Origin: Crocodylus rhombifer
Lineage: Eukaryota > Chordata > Crocodylia > Crocodylidae
Length of the DNA stretch: 64,000 nucleotides
Assembly: GCA_038503035.1 (NCBI GenBank)
Contig: JAVSML010024260.1
Coordinates: forward strand, 770,897-834,896
Direction of reading: 5' to 3'
Both the position numbers and the translations under genes were made by a program. The notes under the pieces are model-generated. The model worked only from the letters and a program-made list of their open reading frames with translations. It was not told where the DNA came from and searched no databases. Shown piece by piece: positions 48,201 through 60,070 of this stretch; the first letter of the stretch is position 1; each line of letters starts with the position of its first letter.

Positions 48201-51200
48201 TTGCAGAGAGTATCTCTCAAAAACCATTTCACCAGATGTTTGGGATCAACTGTCAGTGAACTGCAATACTCAGTGCACTTTAAACTTTGTAAATATCCCA
48301 GGAGGAGGTATATGATGTGGTATGCTGGATTTCAGTGTATGAATCCAAAATTGTTCCATTAGGGTTGTGAGGAAATAAGGGTGTTGATGTATCAAAGGGT
48401 GTATGAAGGGTCAAATGATGCATCAAATTGGCACTGCTTTAATAGTTAGAAAACCAATAGATCTAAATTTTCCTTGTGTATGGAAATGATGGGGTGGTAC
48501 TGGTCTTTTGTAGCAGTTGTTTTGCCAGATTCCTTTCATCTAGACTTTATTCTTCAGACACAGTAAAACAGTCTCACAGTAAACTGTGTTTTTCCCTTGA
48601 CTTGGGTATTCACAGGAATCCAGATGACTTTTGCCTTTTATCCGTCTGCCTGCCCAGGACCTATACTGCAGCTCCTCTCCAACATCCCCTTGCTGTCATT
48701 TATTGATTTGTTTACTCTCAGTTGACATTGCTGTGAGCCTGGACTCCTGATAAAATGGTTGTAGCTAAGGGAAAGGGAATATAGCCTGTGCCCTAGTGAT
48801 CCCTGGCTGCTGAATTGGCCTTAGGGTCCACAGGTAGTGATTATAAACTAGAGTATCCCTGGTACTGCATGAAATAAGTATGACTTAAAGCAATCTTTAC
48901 CCCATTTCTCCCTAGTCTATGCTCAGAAGAGCTAAGGTGAGAGATTTGACCCAGAGCCTGTTATATATCTACTCACGTATTTATGAACAGAGATAAGCAC
49001 ATACAGCTTATTCCAGAGACAGGACAGAATTACTACTCTCTCACCCTTTAAATCTAGTGATAGAAACTATAGACTACAGAAGTTTAGGGACTAACAGATT
49101 ATTTTCTGACAGGCCTTCTGAAAACAGAGAGGCAATAGACCATTAATATTTGTAGGGAACCTTCAGGCATGTCAAGAACAGGATTGCTTTTCTAGCCAGC
49201 AACTCAGTTGGGATCTCTGATTGAAAAATATACTGTCACGTGAAAGATAAAATACAATAGGAATAGGGCAAAAGGGAGAGGTTTCTAAAGCTCTCTTAAG
49301 TATTCTGGAGACTAACACAAAAGCCGCTCACTTTGCTTGATATGTGCATGTGTTGGATAAATTACAGAGATGAAAGACCAGCCAAACCAATATCATGGAA
49401 GAAGTAAACAATATTTCAAATGTTGACACCCACTTAACCTTCCCTAAGTGGGCGCATTTAGGCAACCAACAAAGCTTGGGGGGGGAGTGCCATGCTAGCA
49501 TATGTTCACAAGAACTGTTTCAGCACTGTTTTCAGACAGGAGTAAATGAGCCAAGAGTCATCAGGGACTAGATAAATGAGCCACCATGCAGAAGGAAACC
49601 AGTGATTCTTCTTATGTAATCATGTTGGAGAAAAAGAGCACACTGAAAAGGAAGAATGTGTGTAATTGTATCCCCTGATCCATTTTTGAAAGGCTAAATG
49701 GACACTGTTTCCATTCTATGAAAAATCAATCTTATGAGAGAGTCTCATAAGCAAAGTGCTGCAAATTATTATAGTCCTCCTCTTCCTCAGAACACATCTA
49801 TTTAACTGAAAAGGGAGGTGCAGATGATTTGGGGATATGCTATTTTGTGAAATATATTTTCATTGCTGATTTTAATGGCATTCCTCCTTGTTATCTGAAC
49901 CTCATGCAAAATCCTGATACCCACTGGTTATATATCAGCTGCTTATCCCCTCCTTTGCTTCCAAAATATCCTGCCTTGCATCCATGCTCCCCTGCAATGC
50001 AAAAGATGTGGGAAAAAGCATGGACACTAATACCATTAGGCTCAGAGTCTTGGATGATGATAATCCAGGTAGCATGCCAAATGGAGTTGGGTGGAATTTT
50101 TTTGATGGAGCATTTTTTTTATCAGAACACATTGAATTGTCAAAATCAAAATGCCCTGTAGGAGTGTGCTGATTTTTTTTTTAAACTTCCAAAGGAAATC
50201 TGTATAGGTTCCTACAAAGTTTCCTACCAGCTCACTTTGTGAGCCCCAGTTCTCGGGTTCTTGACTTCTTGGTAGCTGCACAAATGGATAGCCAGAACTC
50301 TGGCACCATCACCAATTTTACTTAAAAAAAAAAAAAAAAAAGTCAAGTATATTTTGGGTTCCAATCAGCCCTACTGCCCTAGCTTCTCTACTTGCAGTAG
50401 TGCCTAAGTCTTCAAGCTCTACATTTGGGATTTGACGTCAACATAAGTAACTTTCACCTAAGTGTTTAATGGAAGGCAAGCTGGTAGCTTTATTGTATTA
50501 ATATGTTCCCTGTGGTTAGGAGGTTCACTCACCCTGCTGTCCCTTTTTGCAGTTTAGGAGACTGATAACTCCTCCAAAAGGCCAGGTTGTTTGGGGATTG
50601 TTAAGAAAACCAAAACAAAGCAAAAATACAAACAGGGCCAAAACTACCATAAACCGTCACAGACTAACCCTAAAAGTAATTTAAAAAAACTATTTAGAAG
50701 CTGGAGTATGATACCTATCTTCTGGATAGTGTGAAATCATGTTAGAGTAGTCAGCTTGTGGTTTGGTGGGTTTTTTGCTGGAGAAAGTGGAATAGGAATA
50801 TTATGTGTAAAAAGACAAAGACAACTGTCATAAGGGTATAGCAAGAAAAAATCCGCTAGTGTTGGCCCCAGATCTTTATCTGTCATATCACCCTCCTGTA
50901 TCCTAAAATGACTTGATTTCATCTAGCAACAAAATTGTGCTTTTTATGTGACACCTAAGTGTGGGTAGAACATTTGTATAGAAGAGCTCTTTAGCCATCA
51001 GTCCAGATTGCAGGAATACTTGTACATGGTAAAAGGATAGGAAAAGTATGTCAAACTAACTTATTTTTAACAAATAGAGGGAATTTCTGGACTTGACAAA
51101 AGTTTTGCTTGACTGGCAAATTGGCAGAAATAACAAACACTTTTAGTTGTGAAGAATATATGGCCTAGCTATCATGCTACACAGCCTCCAATGTGTGCCC

Positions 51201-51444
51201 CTTTTAAGAGTGAGTTGCTACAGAAGGACTTCGGAGAATTTGCGATGAAGATGAACCATTGACTCAATCCATCCCTGACTAGTGCAGAATCGGTCCCTAT
51301 AATACATTCCCTAGGGAATCTCATGTTGCTTGTGTCCATTATAGAAAGCAGGAAGTATTTATTTCTCTGCATAAGTGTCTTGTTATCCTTGATCTTTCTT
51401 GTGTTTATTTTTCCTCATCCTCAGAACACAAGTTAGAATAATAA
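45210..51444. other. Long repeat-poor non-coding stretch
   Basis: About 6.2 kb, AT-rich, with no transposon I can recognise. The longest frames (46473-46703, 49829-50161) have no known motif and no supporting splice or Kozak context. An 18-A run lies at 50324-50341. If a host regulatory element or exon exists in the window, this stretch and 28.0-29.8 kb are the best places to look. Confidence 0.5.
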
Positions 51445-51690
51445 ATTTGGATGGTCTTAAGGGTCTTATGGTCCAGCCTCGTGCAATTTCCCTGGACAGT
51501 CTATTCCATTGGTTTACTATTCCAACAGAAAGAAAGATTTTTCAGAGCTCTGAATTTAAATTTGCTGCAATTTAATGTTGCTCCCATAACTTCCCGGGTA
51601 TTGAAGTCAGGCTGACCAGTCTATATTTCTCTGCATTCCCTTTCTGTTTTTTTTAAAGATGGGCACTATGTGGTTTTTGTTGTCAGTTGT
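51445..51690 (-). mobile_element. Old CR1 LINE fragment
   Basis: On the plus strand, the words TCTATTCCATTGGTTTACTA and AAATTTGCTGCAATTTAATG match the reverse complement of the CR1 3' region. TTGAAGTCAGGCTGACCAGTC and TTTTTTTTAAAGATGGGCAC then match a more upstream part of the reverse transcriptase. An internal deletion joins the two. It is strongly diverged. Confidence 0.55.
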
Positions 51691-51904
51691 TACTGAGATT
51701 ACTTAATCTAAGTGTAAATTCCACACTGACTTGAAGGTTGTCAGTCAAGCTTTACGTAATATACCTTACCTCATTATATATCACACACGCCTTTTTCCAG
51801 AAAATTAGCAATAAAAAATTGGGGTGCACATTTTAAATGAGAAAACTGATTCTTTCTTTCTTTCTTCTGCTTTCCAAATAAAGGTGTATGCCTCATTAGA
51901 GAGA

Positions 51905-51984
51905 TGCAGCTAAATACAGTATTTTCTCACCTCTGACCAACCTGCAAAAAAATCTGGAGACTGATCTCCAAGGTTGGGTTATGC
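51905..51984 (+). repeat. 80-bp segment, source-like copy of a local duplication
   Basis: It is identical to 53311-53390 at 79 of 80 bases (T at the AGGTTGGG word here, C in the other copy). This copy lies in AT-rich sequence that looks single-copy and continuous with its flanks. Confidence 0.95.
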
Positions 51985-52929
51985 TCTAGGAAAATGAAAG
52001 TTGCCATAAAGCAAAAAAGCCTTTTCCATGGCTGTCAAAATTTCTGCTGCGGAAAAATTTAGGAAAACTGGGGTGCTTTAATTTCTACATTTATTTCCTG
52101 TGTAATTCATTAGAATTGTGCCTTGCATCAAATTGTTGTGAAGAGAAAATTGGCTGTCTGGCATTGCTCTACTTGTTAGCTGATGTGCCAAGTGACTTCC
52201 AGTTAACAACATGATAATTTTGAATTGCAGGTATTTCAAAATGACATCATCCCGACCATGTGCAGACAGTTGCACAGAACTGTTCGTGTTCCAGTTATGT
52301 GCTGCTGTTGTTGCAGTATTTCCAATGTTGCCCTAGAGGAATTCTGTGTGCTTCCCTTCTTCCCTTTTTAGTATCTGCCTCTCTTCTTAACCTTCTTAAC
52401 CTTATGTCATCTTCCCTGCCTTTCTTTTATCTTGTGATTATTTTATATCCTGCTTTTATCATACTTTAATCAGATCACACCTTATGAGTTCAGATAAGAG
52501 TAGTCATGGTAATTTTCCACTCTATTTAGGTCAAGTCAAGATGAAACAATTTGTAAATGTCTTATCTCATAAAAGCCAGAAATGGATACTTGTTAAACTA
52601 TTCATTTCTATACTGCTCTCTTATTATTATTTTTAATACACAGCATAATTTAATTTTTTTAATTAGCTTTCACACCATGATGTGGATTTTGAGAGTATAT
52701 TTGCAGCAATTTTTAAAAACTTATAAAAAATTAAAATTTATATAAGCATGGAAGAAAGACTCATTCTCTGGAATGAAATAGCAACATCTGTAAAAGAGTC
52801 TTTGCTAGGACTCAGAGGGAAAGACATTCAATCTTCAGGATGGGCTAAAGTAGGAATTCTCAGGGAACTGTGAATGCTCACTTATTGTCCACCTGGTACT
52901 CCAGAGGAACTTGAAACATTCCTAGGAGT

Positions 52930-53775
52930 CCTCATGGCCACCTCCGCATAAGCAGGTGTATGCATTTGCAGCAGCATGAATAGTAGCGGCACAAATTTGT
53001 GCCACTAGTGTATGCTGCAGTGCACACCCCTGCTTGTGCAGTTTGCAGTGGGGGCTGGCTGGGGCACAGGGTGCCTCAGTGCAGGGCTAGCAGCAGGAAG
53101 CTGGCATCCTGTGTCTCAGCCAGCTGGGGAGTGGCATGTGGAGATGTGCCCCTATGCTGAGGCACCTTGCTCCCCAAATGCCATTCCTCAGCTGGCTGAG
53201 GTACATTGTGCCTCCAGGAGGGAGAGCAGGCAGCCCTGAGCTGGCTGCTACCTTGTCTTTGCATGACTCAGTGCAAGGGCTCCTCCTGGCACTGAGGTAC
53301 GTGGAGCCCCTGCAGCTAAATACAGTATTTTCTCACCTCTGACCAACCTGCAAAAAAATCTGGAGACTGATCTCCAAGGCTGGGTTATGCACTGAGGCAC
53401 ACTGCGGCCCAGCCAGCTAGGGAGTGGCTGGCTTGGGTGCAGGGTGTATCAGCATGGGAGCTTAGCAACATAAGGAGTTGGGGAAGCAGGCAGCCCCCAT
53501 CCCCATGTTTGTCTTGGCACATGGATATTTAGTGTGCTTTTGCTGCTTTATTTTTCAGGAGGGGTTTACTACCAGGAAATCCTGGTAGCTAATTTTGTCC
53601 CAGCATTGCTAATTAGCAGTGCTGCACATGGTTTAATGTACAGCTTGTGCAGTTTGTGGTGCTGGAAAGAGGTTTGCAGCACCACAAACCACATGTTGTT
53701 GCTCGTCTGGATCCAGTCCATGGGGATTTTCTAGCATTGGGAAATTGCTGGAGTGCCAGGGTAGTCTAACTGTAC
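52930..53775. repeat. GC-rich repeat with internal hairpins
   Basis: A GC-rich block (52980-53500) with repeated GGCTGGCTGGGGC / AGCCAGCTGGGGAGTGGC and CACTGAGGYAC words. Its right, AT-rich part contains two perfect hairpins: CTACCAGGA-AA-TCCTGGTAG (about 53568-53587) and GTTTGTGGTGCTG with its reverse complement at 53652-53689. It resembles the other GC-rich MITE-like blocks. No terminal repeats are resolved. Confidence 0.4.
53311..53390 (+). repeat. 80-bp segment, inserted copy of a local duplication
   Basis: It is the same orientation and sequence as 51905-51984. It sits inside the GC-rich repeat block. ACTGAGGTAC (53291-53300) precedes it and ACTGAGGCAC (53391-53400) follows it directly, so it interrupts a repeated GC-rich context. 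Confidence 0.95.
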
Positions 53776-55377
53776 TTCCTTTCCCTCACCGACAAGTATA
53801 CAGCTGTGAGAGTGATGAATGCTGGGAGAGGGAATGCCATGGGAATCCTTAGCTAGCCATATAAGTTTTATGGTGCCACCAAAATAGCACAAAGAAGTGT
53901 AAACAGGACTGAGGATTTTACCATTATTTCCTCATTACCCAAGTGACATATTCAAATTATATAAAATGCCTAGCATACTGTAAACCAAATATAATTCAAC
54001 TGAGTCAATACAGTTATAGTGGTCTGAGTCAGAGCTGACTGAAGTCCAGGAAGTATAAGCATATGCTGGTATCAGGGCCATGCATATGCACATTGCTTAA
54101 TGGGTAGGGTAAATAGCAGGGAAAAAAGAGATTTTTATGCTTATTTGTGCTGTCTAAATGCAGAGAGACGAGTGGTAAAGCCATGTATTCAGCTGGGGAG
54201 GGGGGTGGGTCTGTGACAATATAGTGGAGCTCCAGAAGACAGAAATATTATCATTTCAGCATAGTAAGAAGCTTTTTATTTCACACAAAAAATCATAACT
54301 TTAAAGAAATAAAAATTTCTCTCTCCTGATACCTTGATTTTGTTCAGAGTTGAAAGAAATTTTTTTCATTGCCCACAGTCCAGTGTCTTTCACAGACTGG
54401 ATTTCAAGTGTCTGCCTGACCTTTAACGGTGCCTAGAGCAGGAAATGAGGTCCTTTTAAGAAAAAGACATCACCATGTGAGCTGACCAGCTCTTTCTAGA
54501 AAAATGAGAGAGACCCTGAATACCCATTGGATACTGCCAAATCATAAAACTATCCTGCATTGGGGTGCAACCAGGATATTTGGCTAAGTGTGCATGTAAC
54601 AAAAACAATTTCTGAACAACTTCTTCTTGGCATTAACTTTATTAAATACAGCAATGACTGACTAAAGACAGATTCCCTAGGAATGGATTTGGCCCACTGT
54701 GGTGTGTTACAAAACGCATGTTCCACCTAGTCATGTAAAAGCCAACAGTCACCAGGCACTCTGCCTTAAAATAATATAATCATACTGTATACCAGCATTA
54801 TAATACTGTTAGGGAAACAAGGAATGTGACATCAACTCTATGGACATGAGGACCAGGGTTATATTCTATCCAAAATAAGTCAAGCCATGAAGTCAAGAGA
54901 AGGCCTGAATATGGAAAGAGGACTTTCTCCTACCTTTGTGCCCCATGAATCTCTGAAGCCATTTTGGGCCAGTCTAGCCTGCCAGGTAAATTGGAAGAGA
55001 TACCCTTATCACTAGGTACCCTTTATGTTGCCACTCTGCAATTCAGTGATTCACATACTGGGGCAGCTTTGAGGTACAAAGCAGCAGTAACAAAGCTGGT
55101 GATTTAGCACTTCAATAGAAGGCTGTATTTTGTCTTTTCTTGTGGCTTCTGCTTTTCAGACATCCTGCCAAAGCATTCAAAAAATACCGAAGAATTATGG
55201 CAGCATCAAAAGCAATGATAACCAGTGTAAATGTGCATTGGTTGTGTCATGCCTCTCAGATACTGATTTCCAGTCTGCACAATTTTGTTCAGTTTTGCAG
55301 ATTTCAGGAATTCAAGATTTTCAGGAAGACACTGAGAAGACTGGTTTATCATTTTTACTCAGAATACAGTAGATTCT
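53776..55377. other. AT-rich non-coding DNA
   Basis: Nothing recognised. Confidence 0.5.
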
Positions 55378-55575
55378 CGTGCTTAATGCACTGGTTGGGA
55401 GTCATGAGATGTGTCTCCATCTCTGGCTCACTATATGACCTTGAGCAATTCTGTGTCTCAGCCCACCCACTTATAGAATGGAGAATATAATATCCTCCTT
55501 TTTATGTCAGTTTGATATCTTTAGATGAAAAAAACTGTATGAATGACATAGTACCCATAATAATATTAATGTTGC
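55378..55575 (+). repeat. MIR-type SINE
   Basis: The MIR core order is easy to follow: ACTGGTTGGGAGTCATGAG, CTCCATCTCTGGCTCACTATATGACC, TTGAGCAATTCTGTGTCTCAG, ATAGAATGGAGAATATAATA, then a diverged TTTGATATCTTTAGATGAAAA tail ending in an AATAATATTAAT run. MIRs are ancient amniote tRNA-derived SINEs; the tRNA-like head is lost or unrecognisable. Confidence 0.7.
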
Positions 55576-56393
55576 TTCAGGCAGGCCAGGTGTTGAAGCA
55601 TATGTTAACATTATTTCATTTAATATAGCATGATTTTAGAAAAAGTGTGCACAGGCATCTTATTTCTTTTCAGTTTATTATTTCTCTAGGGATTGTATTA
55701 GTTCCAGCTTTGAAATGCAAAGATAGCTCTCAGTGTCCTTGGTTCCTTTATAAAGGTTAAAAATACATATATCATGCTGTTCCTGGCTGCTTTGAAAAGG
55801 TCAAGAGATGAGAATTCTAGCATCATGTAAGCATGAATTCTGAGACATGAGATTATTGATTTACGTCAGTCTGTTAAATTAATTTTAAATGTAATTTGTA
55901 TATTGTTATTTACATTTTAGATTAAGTGATATTATTTGCAAAGATATACACAAACCTTTTGAACAACAGACAATTGAAATGAGTACAAAAAGTAGGTACA
56001 AGCTTAATTTTGAAAACCTGAGCAGAAACTCATTCACTGAGAAAAAATATTTTAACACCAAAATTACAACATGTCTGATGTTGTAAATTCCCTGACAGCA
56101 AAGAAGATCAAATCACTTAAAACACATCCAAGCAGGTGACATCAGCATTCAAATGCTGTACTCTGTTAGCACAGAGAACAGTGGGAACAATATCTTGACA
56201 GCAGGGAGCAAGCTCAAGCAAATCAAGTCATCTTGGTGCAGAGGAATAGCTGTATACTTGACCCCTGTCAGGGACTTTGATCAGGCAAGACAGCCAGGCC
56301 AAGTACCTCGGCAGCCACACCTGCAGTAAGCCCCAACTAAGGAACTCTGCCATATTTTAGGAACAGCAAGCATCCTGTTTGGTTGCTGGGAGC
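55576..56393. other. AT-rich non-coding DNA
   Basis: Nothing recognised. Confidence 0.5.
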
Positions 56394-56450
56394 ATTCTTT
56401 TTCTTTTTCTTTGTCTTTTTCTTTTTCTTTGTCTTTTTCTTTTTCTTGGC
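56394..56450. repeat. 18-bp period (CTTTTT)n microsatellite
   Basis: Three copies of a unit reading TCTTTTTCTTTTTCTTTG-like. On the minus strand it lies directly behind the 3' end of the zinc-finger LINE and may have grown from that element's A-rich tail. Confidence 0.85.
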
Positions 56451-56485
56451 GGTTCTTCCCAGACAAAAATGTTAGGAAGGTAACT

Positions 56486-56831
56486 GCCCACGCCAGTTGT
56501 AGTCCTGCTGGTGACTAATCAATCCAATTGCAGTGAGGCAAATCCTGCTGCAATGGTTACACACGTATGGCTGATTGCTGCTAGAGGAGGATGTATCTCT
56601 CCTCCTACTCCTCTTCTTGATGCTGGCTCTGCGCTGACATTCAAAGAGTGCTGTTGCCTTTTTGATTTGGAGCCACTAGGCATCATGATATACAGCCTAT
56701 GTTTGCCACAGTTTGTGGTCAGTATCACAGACAGAAAAGGACCTCTTCAGAGTGTCTTTGAAGCACTTGCGTGGGACCCCTCTGTCACATATCCCTGTCG
56801 TCAGTTCCGCGTACAGCATGGCCTTTGGTAG
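56486..56831 (-). pseudogene. LINE C-terminal region with CCHH zinc finger
   Basis: Reading on the minus strand: LPKAMLYAELTTG, DRGVPRKCFKDTLKRSF, then, after frame changes, ECQRRASIKKRSRRR and a finger PYVCNHCSRICLTAIGLISHQQ at about 56512-56578. The C-x2-C-x3-C-x2-IGL-x-SH layout is the same as in the plus-strand copy (15585-15655). The finger probably binds nucleic acid, by analogy. The first catalytic part lies upstream beyond the CR1 insert. Confidence 0.75.
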
Positions 56832-57403
56832 GAACATAGAATCATAGACTCAAAGGGCTGGAAGAGACCTGCCAGATCATTAAGTCCGGTCCCCTGCCAT
56901 GGGCAGGAAATTATTGGGCTCAGATGAGCTAAACGAGGTGCTTGTCCAGCCTCATCTTGAACACCTCCAAGGATAGTGACTGCACCACCTCTGCTGGGAC
57001 TGTGTTCCAGATTCTGGTGAACCTTACAGAGAAAAAGTTCTTTCTTACGTCCAGCCTGAATTTACCTTCTATTAGCATATGCCCATTGGTTCTCATACTC
57101 CCTTGAGATGCCTTCCTGATGAGTTGCTCCCCTAGATCTTGATGCTCGCCCCTGATGTACTTGTAGGTGGCTATCAAGTCACCTCTCAGCCTTCTTGTAC
57201 TCAAACTGAACAGGACCAGTTCCTGGAGTCTTTCCTCATAGGGACTATCCTCCATGCCCCTAATCATATGGGTGGCCCTTCTTTGTACTCTCTCAAAATT
57301 ATCCACATCCTTCGTGAAGTGCAGTGCCCAGAACTGGACACAGTACTCCAGCTGTGGCCTCACCAATGCTGAATAGAGAGGGAGGAAACCCTCCCTGGAT
57401 CTA
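56832..57403 (-). mobile_element. CR1 LINE 3' fragment inside the LINE
   Basis: It begins (plus strand) with the reverse complement of a CR1 end, ACATAGAATCATAGAC then ggctggaagagacctgcc, and runs about 570 bp. On the minus strand a frame from about 57390 to 56929 encodes the CR1 ORF2 C-terminus (PLYSALVRPQLEYCVQFWA, RRLRGDLIATYKYIRG, FRLDVRKNFFSVR, NTVPAEVVQS) without a stop. Removing it joins the host LINE at MDDN..LPKA. Confidence 0.9.
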
Positions 57404-58502
57404 TAGTCAGTTGTCATCCATCCAGGCCACATAGCTTGCCTACTGCAGTTGAGTCTACAGGAGAATTGCCATCAATACTGGTGGCCTTGGCTGTAGCATC
57501 TCCACATTGGTGACATAATCATGCAAGTGGAACTTGAGAATGGTGCAGAGGCAGTGCTGATGAAGGTGTACATAGCAGTGATGTAAGACCCAAGACTCAG
57601 CACCATACAGTAGGGTGGAGATAACAACAGCTCTGTACACATTGACTTTGGTCTGTGCCCTTAAGGCTGACTATTCCATACCTACTTGTAGAGTCTGCAA
57701 AAGGCACTGTTAGCTTTTGACAACCTGTTGTCTACCTCCTTGTCAATCGTGGTGTCATACGAGATGACACTCCCCAGGTAGGTGAACTGCTTGACAGCAT
57801 TTCGCTCAGTTCCTTCAATAGTCATCTTCGGTGGCACATAAGCTTGGTGTGGAGCTGGCTGATGAAGAACTTCAGTCTTCCTCAGGCTGATGGTAAGCTT
57901 AAAGAGTTGTGCTATAGTAGCAAAGCAACTGGTCATGTGCTGTGGATCGTGTTGGGTGTGGACCACCAGGGCACAATTATCTGCAAACAGAAGGTCACAG
58001 ACGAGCTGTTTCAAGGTCTTTGCGTAGCCATCTGAGGTTGAAGAGGTTTCCATCTGCCCAGAAGCAGATGTAAACACTTTCCTCACCTTCCCCAAGATTG
58101 TCCGATGCTTGCTGTAGCATCATGGTGAAGAAAATGGTGAACAAAGTAAGAGTGAGCACACAGCCTGGCTTAACTCCATTGGAGATCGGGAAGGGACCCA
58201 AGAGGTTGCTATTGTGCTTGACTTGTCCGCAATGACTGTCATGGAGTTGCCTAACCATGTTGAGGAACTTAGGTGGGCATCCAAGCTTCTCAAAAATCTT
58301 CCAGAGGCCATTTTGACTTACAGTGTCAAACGCCTTAGTAACGTCAATGAAAGTGATGTACAGCCCCTTGTTCTGCTCCTGGCACTTTTCCTGTATTGGT
58401 GTGAGCACAAATACCTTATCTATCATGCCTCTGTTTGTTTTGAAGCCACACTGGCTCTCTGGAAGAACCTTTTCTGCTATGGCAGGCACCAGCCAGTTAA
58501 AG
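57404..58502 (-). pseudogene. LINE reverse transcriptase core remnant
   Basis: On the minus strand: AIAEKVLPESQCGFKTNRGMIDKVF, YITFIDVTKAFDTVSQNGLW with the first catalytic Asp, GPFPISNGVKPGCVLTLTLF (the GVKQGC-type motif with Gln changed to Pro), LLFADNCALV, KQFTYLGSVISYDTTIDKEVDNRLSKANSAF and VYRAVVISTLLYGAESWV. The catalytic FADD reads FADN, a loss of the second aspartate. Frames shift between the blocks, though one continuous frame of 164 codons (58489-57995) shows how recent the decay is compared with the plus-strand copy. Confidence 0.85.
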
Positions 58503-58799
58503 ATTCATAGATTCATAGATGCTAGGGTTGGAAGGGACCTCAATAGATCATCGAGTCCGACCCCCTGCATAAGCAGGAAAGAGTGCTGGGCCTACATTAC
58601 CCCAGCCAGATACACATCCAACCTTCTCTTGAATACCCCCAGGGTAGGGGAGAGCACCACCTCCCTTGGGAGCCCGTTCCAGACCTTGGCCACCTGAACT
58701 GTGAAGAAGTACCTCCTAATATCCAATCTAAATCTGCTCTCTTCTAGCTTGTGGCCATTATTTCTTGTAACCCCCGGGGGCGCCTTGGTGAACAAGCTA
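58503..58799 (-). mobile_element. CR1 LINE 3' fragment inside the LINE
   Basis: It begins (plus strand) with GATTCATAGATTCATAG and then the ctagggttggaagggacct block. About 300 bp on, the coding remnant (minus strand LFTKAPPGVTRNNGHKLEESRFRLDIRRYFFTVQVAKVWNGLPREVV) ends abruptly at the LINE sequence. It is young-looking: the C-terminal frame is fully open. It separates the LINE blocks GITLLSIAGKI and LVPAIAEKV. Confidence 0.92.
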
Positions 58800-60000
58800 G
58801 AATCTTCCCGGCGATAGACAGAAGGGTGATCCCTCGGTAGCTGGAACAATCTGACATCGCCTTTATTCTTGTACAGAGTGACGATTACAGCATCGTGCAG
58901 ATCTTGTGGAATTTCCCCTGCTCCCAGCAAACTATAAAAAGTTCTTGGGGTTGGAGTGTCGGGCAGGACCACCGTATTTCAGGGCTTCAGGTGGAATTCC
59001 ATCAATTCCAGGGACTTTATTGCCTTTTATGTGGTTGATAGCAGTGAAGGTTTCTTCCAGTGTAGGACACTCATTTTCCTTCTTAACAGGCAATGGCTTG
59101 ACTTGGTTGATGTCAGACTCATGTACTGTGCATTCAGTGCTAAAGAGAGTTTGAAAGTGTTCAGACCATCAGTCCATGATAGAGTGTTTGTTAATGTGTA
59201 GGGTCCAGCCATCAAAGCTTCTCAGTGGGCTTTGGATCAGGAAGGTGGCACCACAGGCAGATTTCAGTGCTTCATAGAAGATTCTGGTGTCTCCATTGTA
59301 AGTATATAATTGCATTCTTTCTGCAAGATTAGTCCACCATTTGTTTTAGATGTCATGCAGTTTTTGCTGAAGGGTGTTACATGCCTGGTGGTAAGCCGCC
59401 TTCCTCTCTTGGCTAGTTGGATGTACTAGAAGGACTCGATGAGTGGTCCTGTTTTTTTGTGAGCAGGGCTTGGATGTCTTTGTAATTTTCATCAAGCCAG
59501 TGTCAGTTTCTCTTAGTACTGAGTCCAGTCATCTTCTTGGTGGTCTCCAAGACTACTGATTTGATGTGTTCCCAGAGTCTATCAGATGAGGTGTCTGCAG
59601 TATGGGCTTGGCTTTCACGCTTTGACTGAAGCATTGTTTGAAATTTTTGTTGGCAAAATTGATTTTGCAGCTTGGAAACATCACATTTCTTTGGCAAATT
59701 TCTTTGTTGCCTCTGTGCTTGGGCTGAGGCTTGAAGTGGAAGGACAACTTTGAGCAAATTAGTTGGTGGTCAGCATAGCAGTCAGCACAAGGCATGACTG
59801 TAGTGTGCAGGACATCCCCAAAATCATGATGCACCAAGACGTAACATATCAGGTACCAATATCTGGAGCAGGGATCTAAGTGGTCTTATAACAGATTTTC
59901 TGCTGGAACTTTATATTAGTTATTGCCTTCTGTAATTCCACACAGAATTCCAAAATAAAGCATCCATTGTCATTATAGTTTCCCATGTCTTCCAAGCACT
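58800..60000 (-). pseudogene. LINE endonuclease C-terminus and linker remnant
   Basis: On the minus strand: a NDNGCFILEFCVELQKAITN block (about 59905-59985), CIMILGMSCTLQSCL / ADCYADHQLICSKLSF (about 59740-59830, the DH being the conserved endonuclease C-terminal pair), a long linker, then PQDLHDAVIVTLYKNKG and DCSSYRGITLLSIAGKI (about 58800-58910), the start of the reverse transcriptase. Stops and frameshifts are frequent. Confidence 0.7.
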
Positions 60001-60070
60001 CAGTGCCATAGAAAGGGGGGAGGGGGGCACGAGCAGGGTGATTGCACCAGGTGCTGAAGCAAAGGGATAC

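Noticed and set aside
49829..50161. 110-codon frame in the repeat-poor region
   Set aside because: No motif recognised and overlapping alternative frames; chance open frame is the simpler view.
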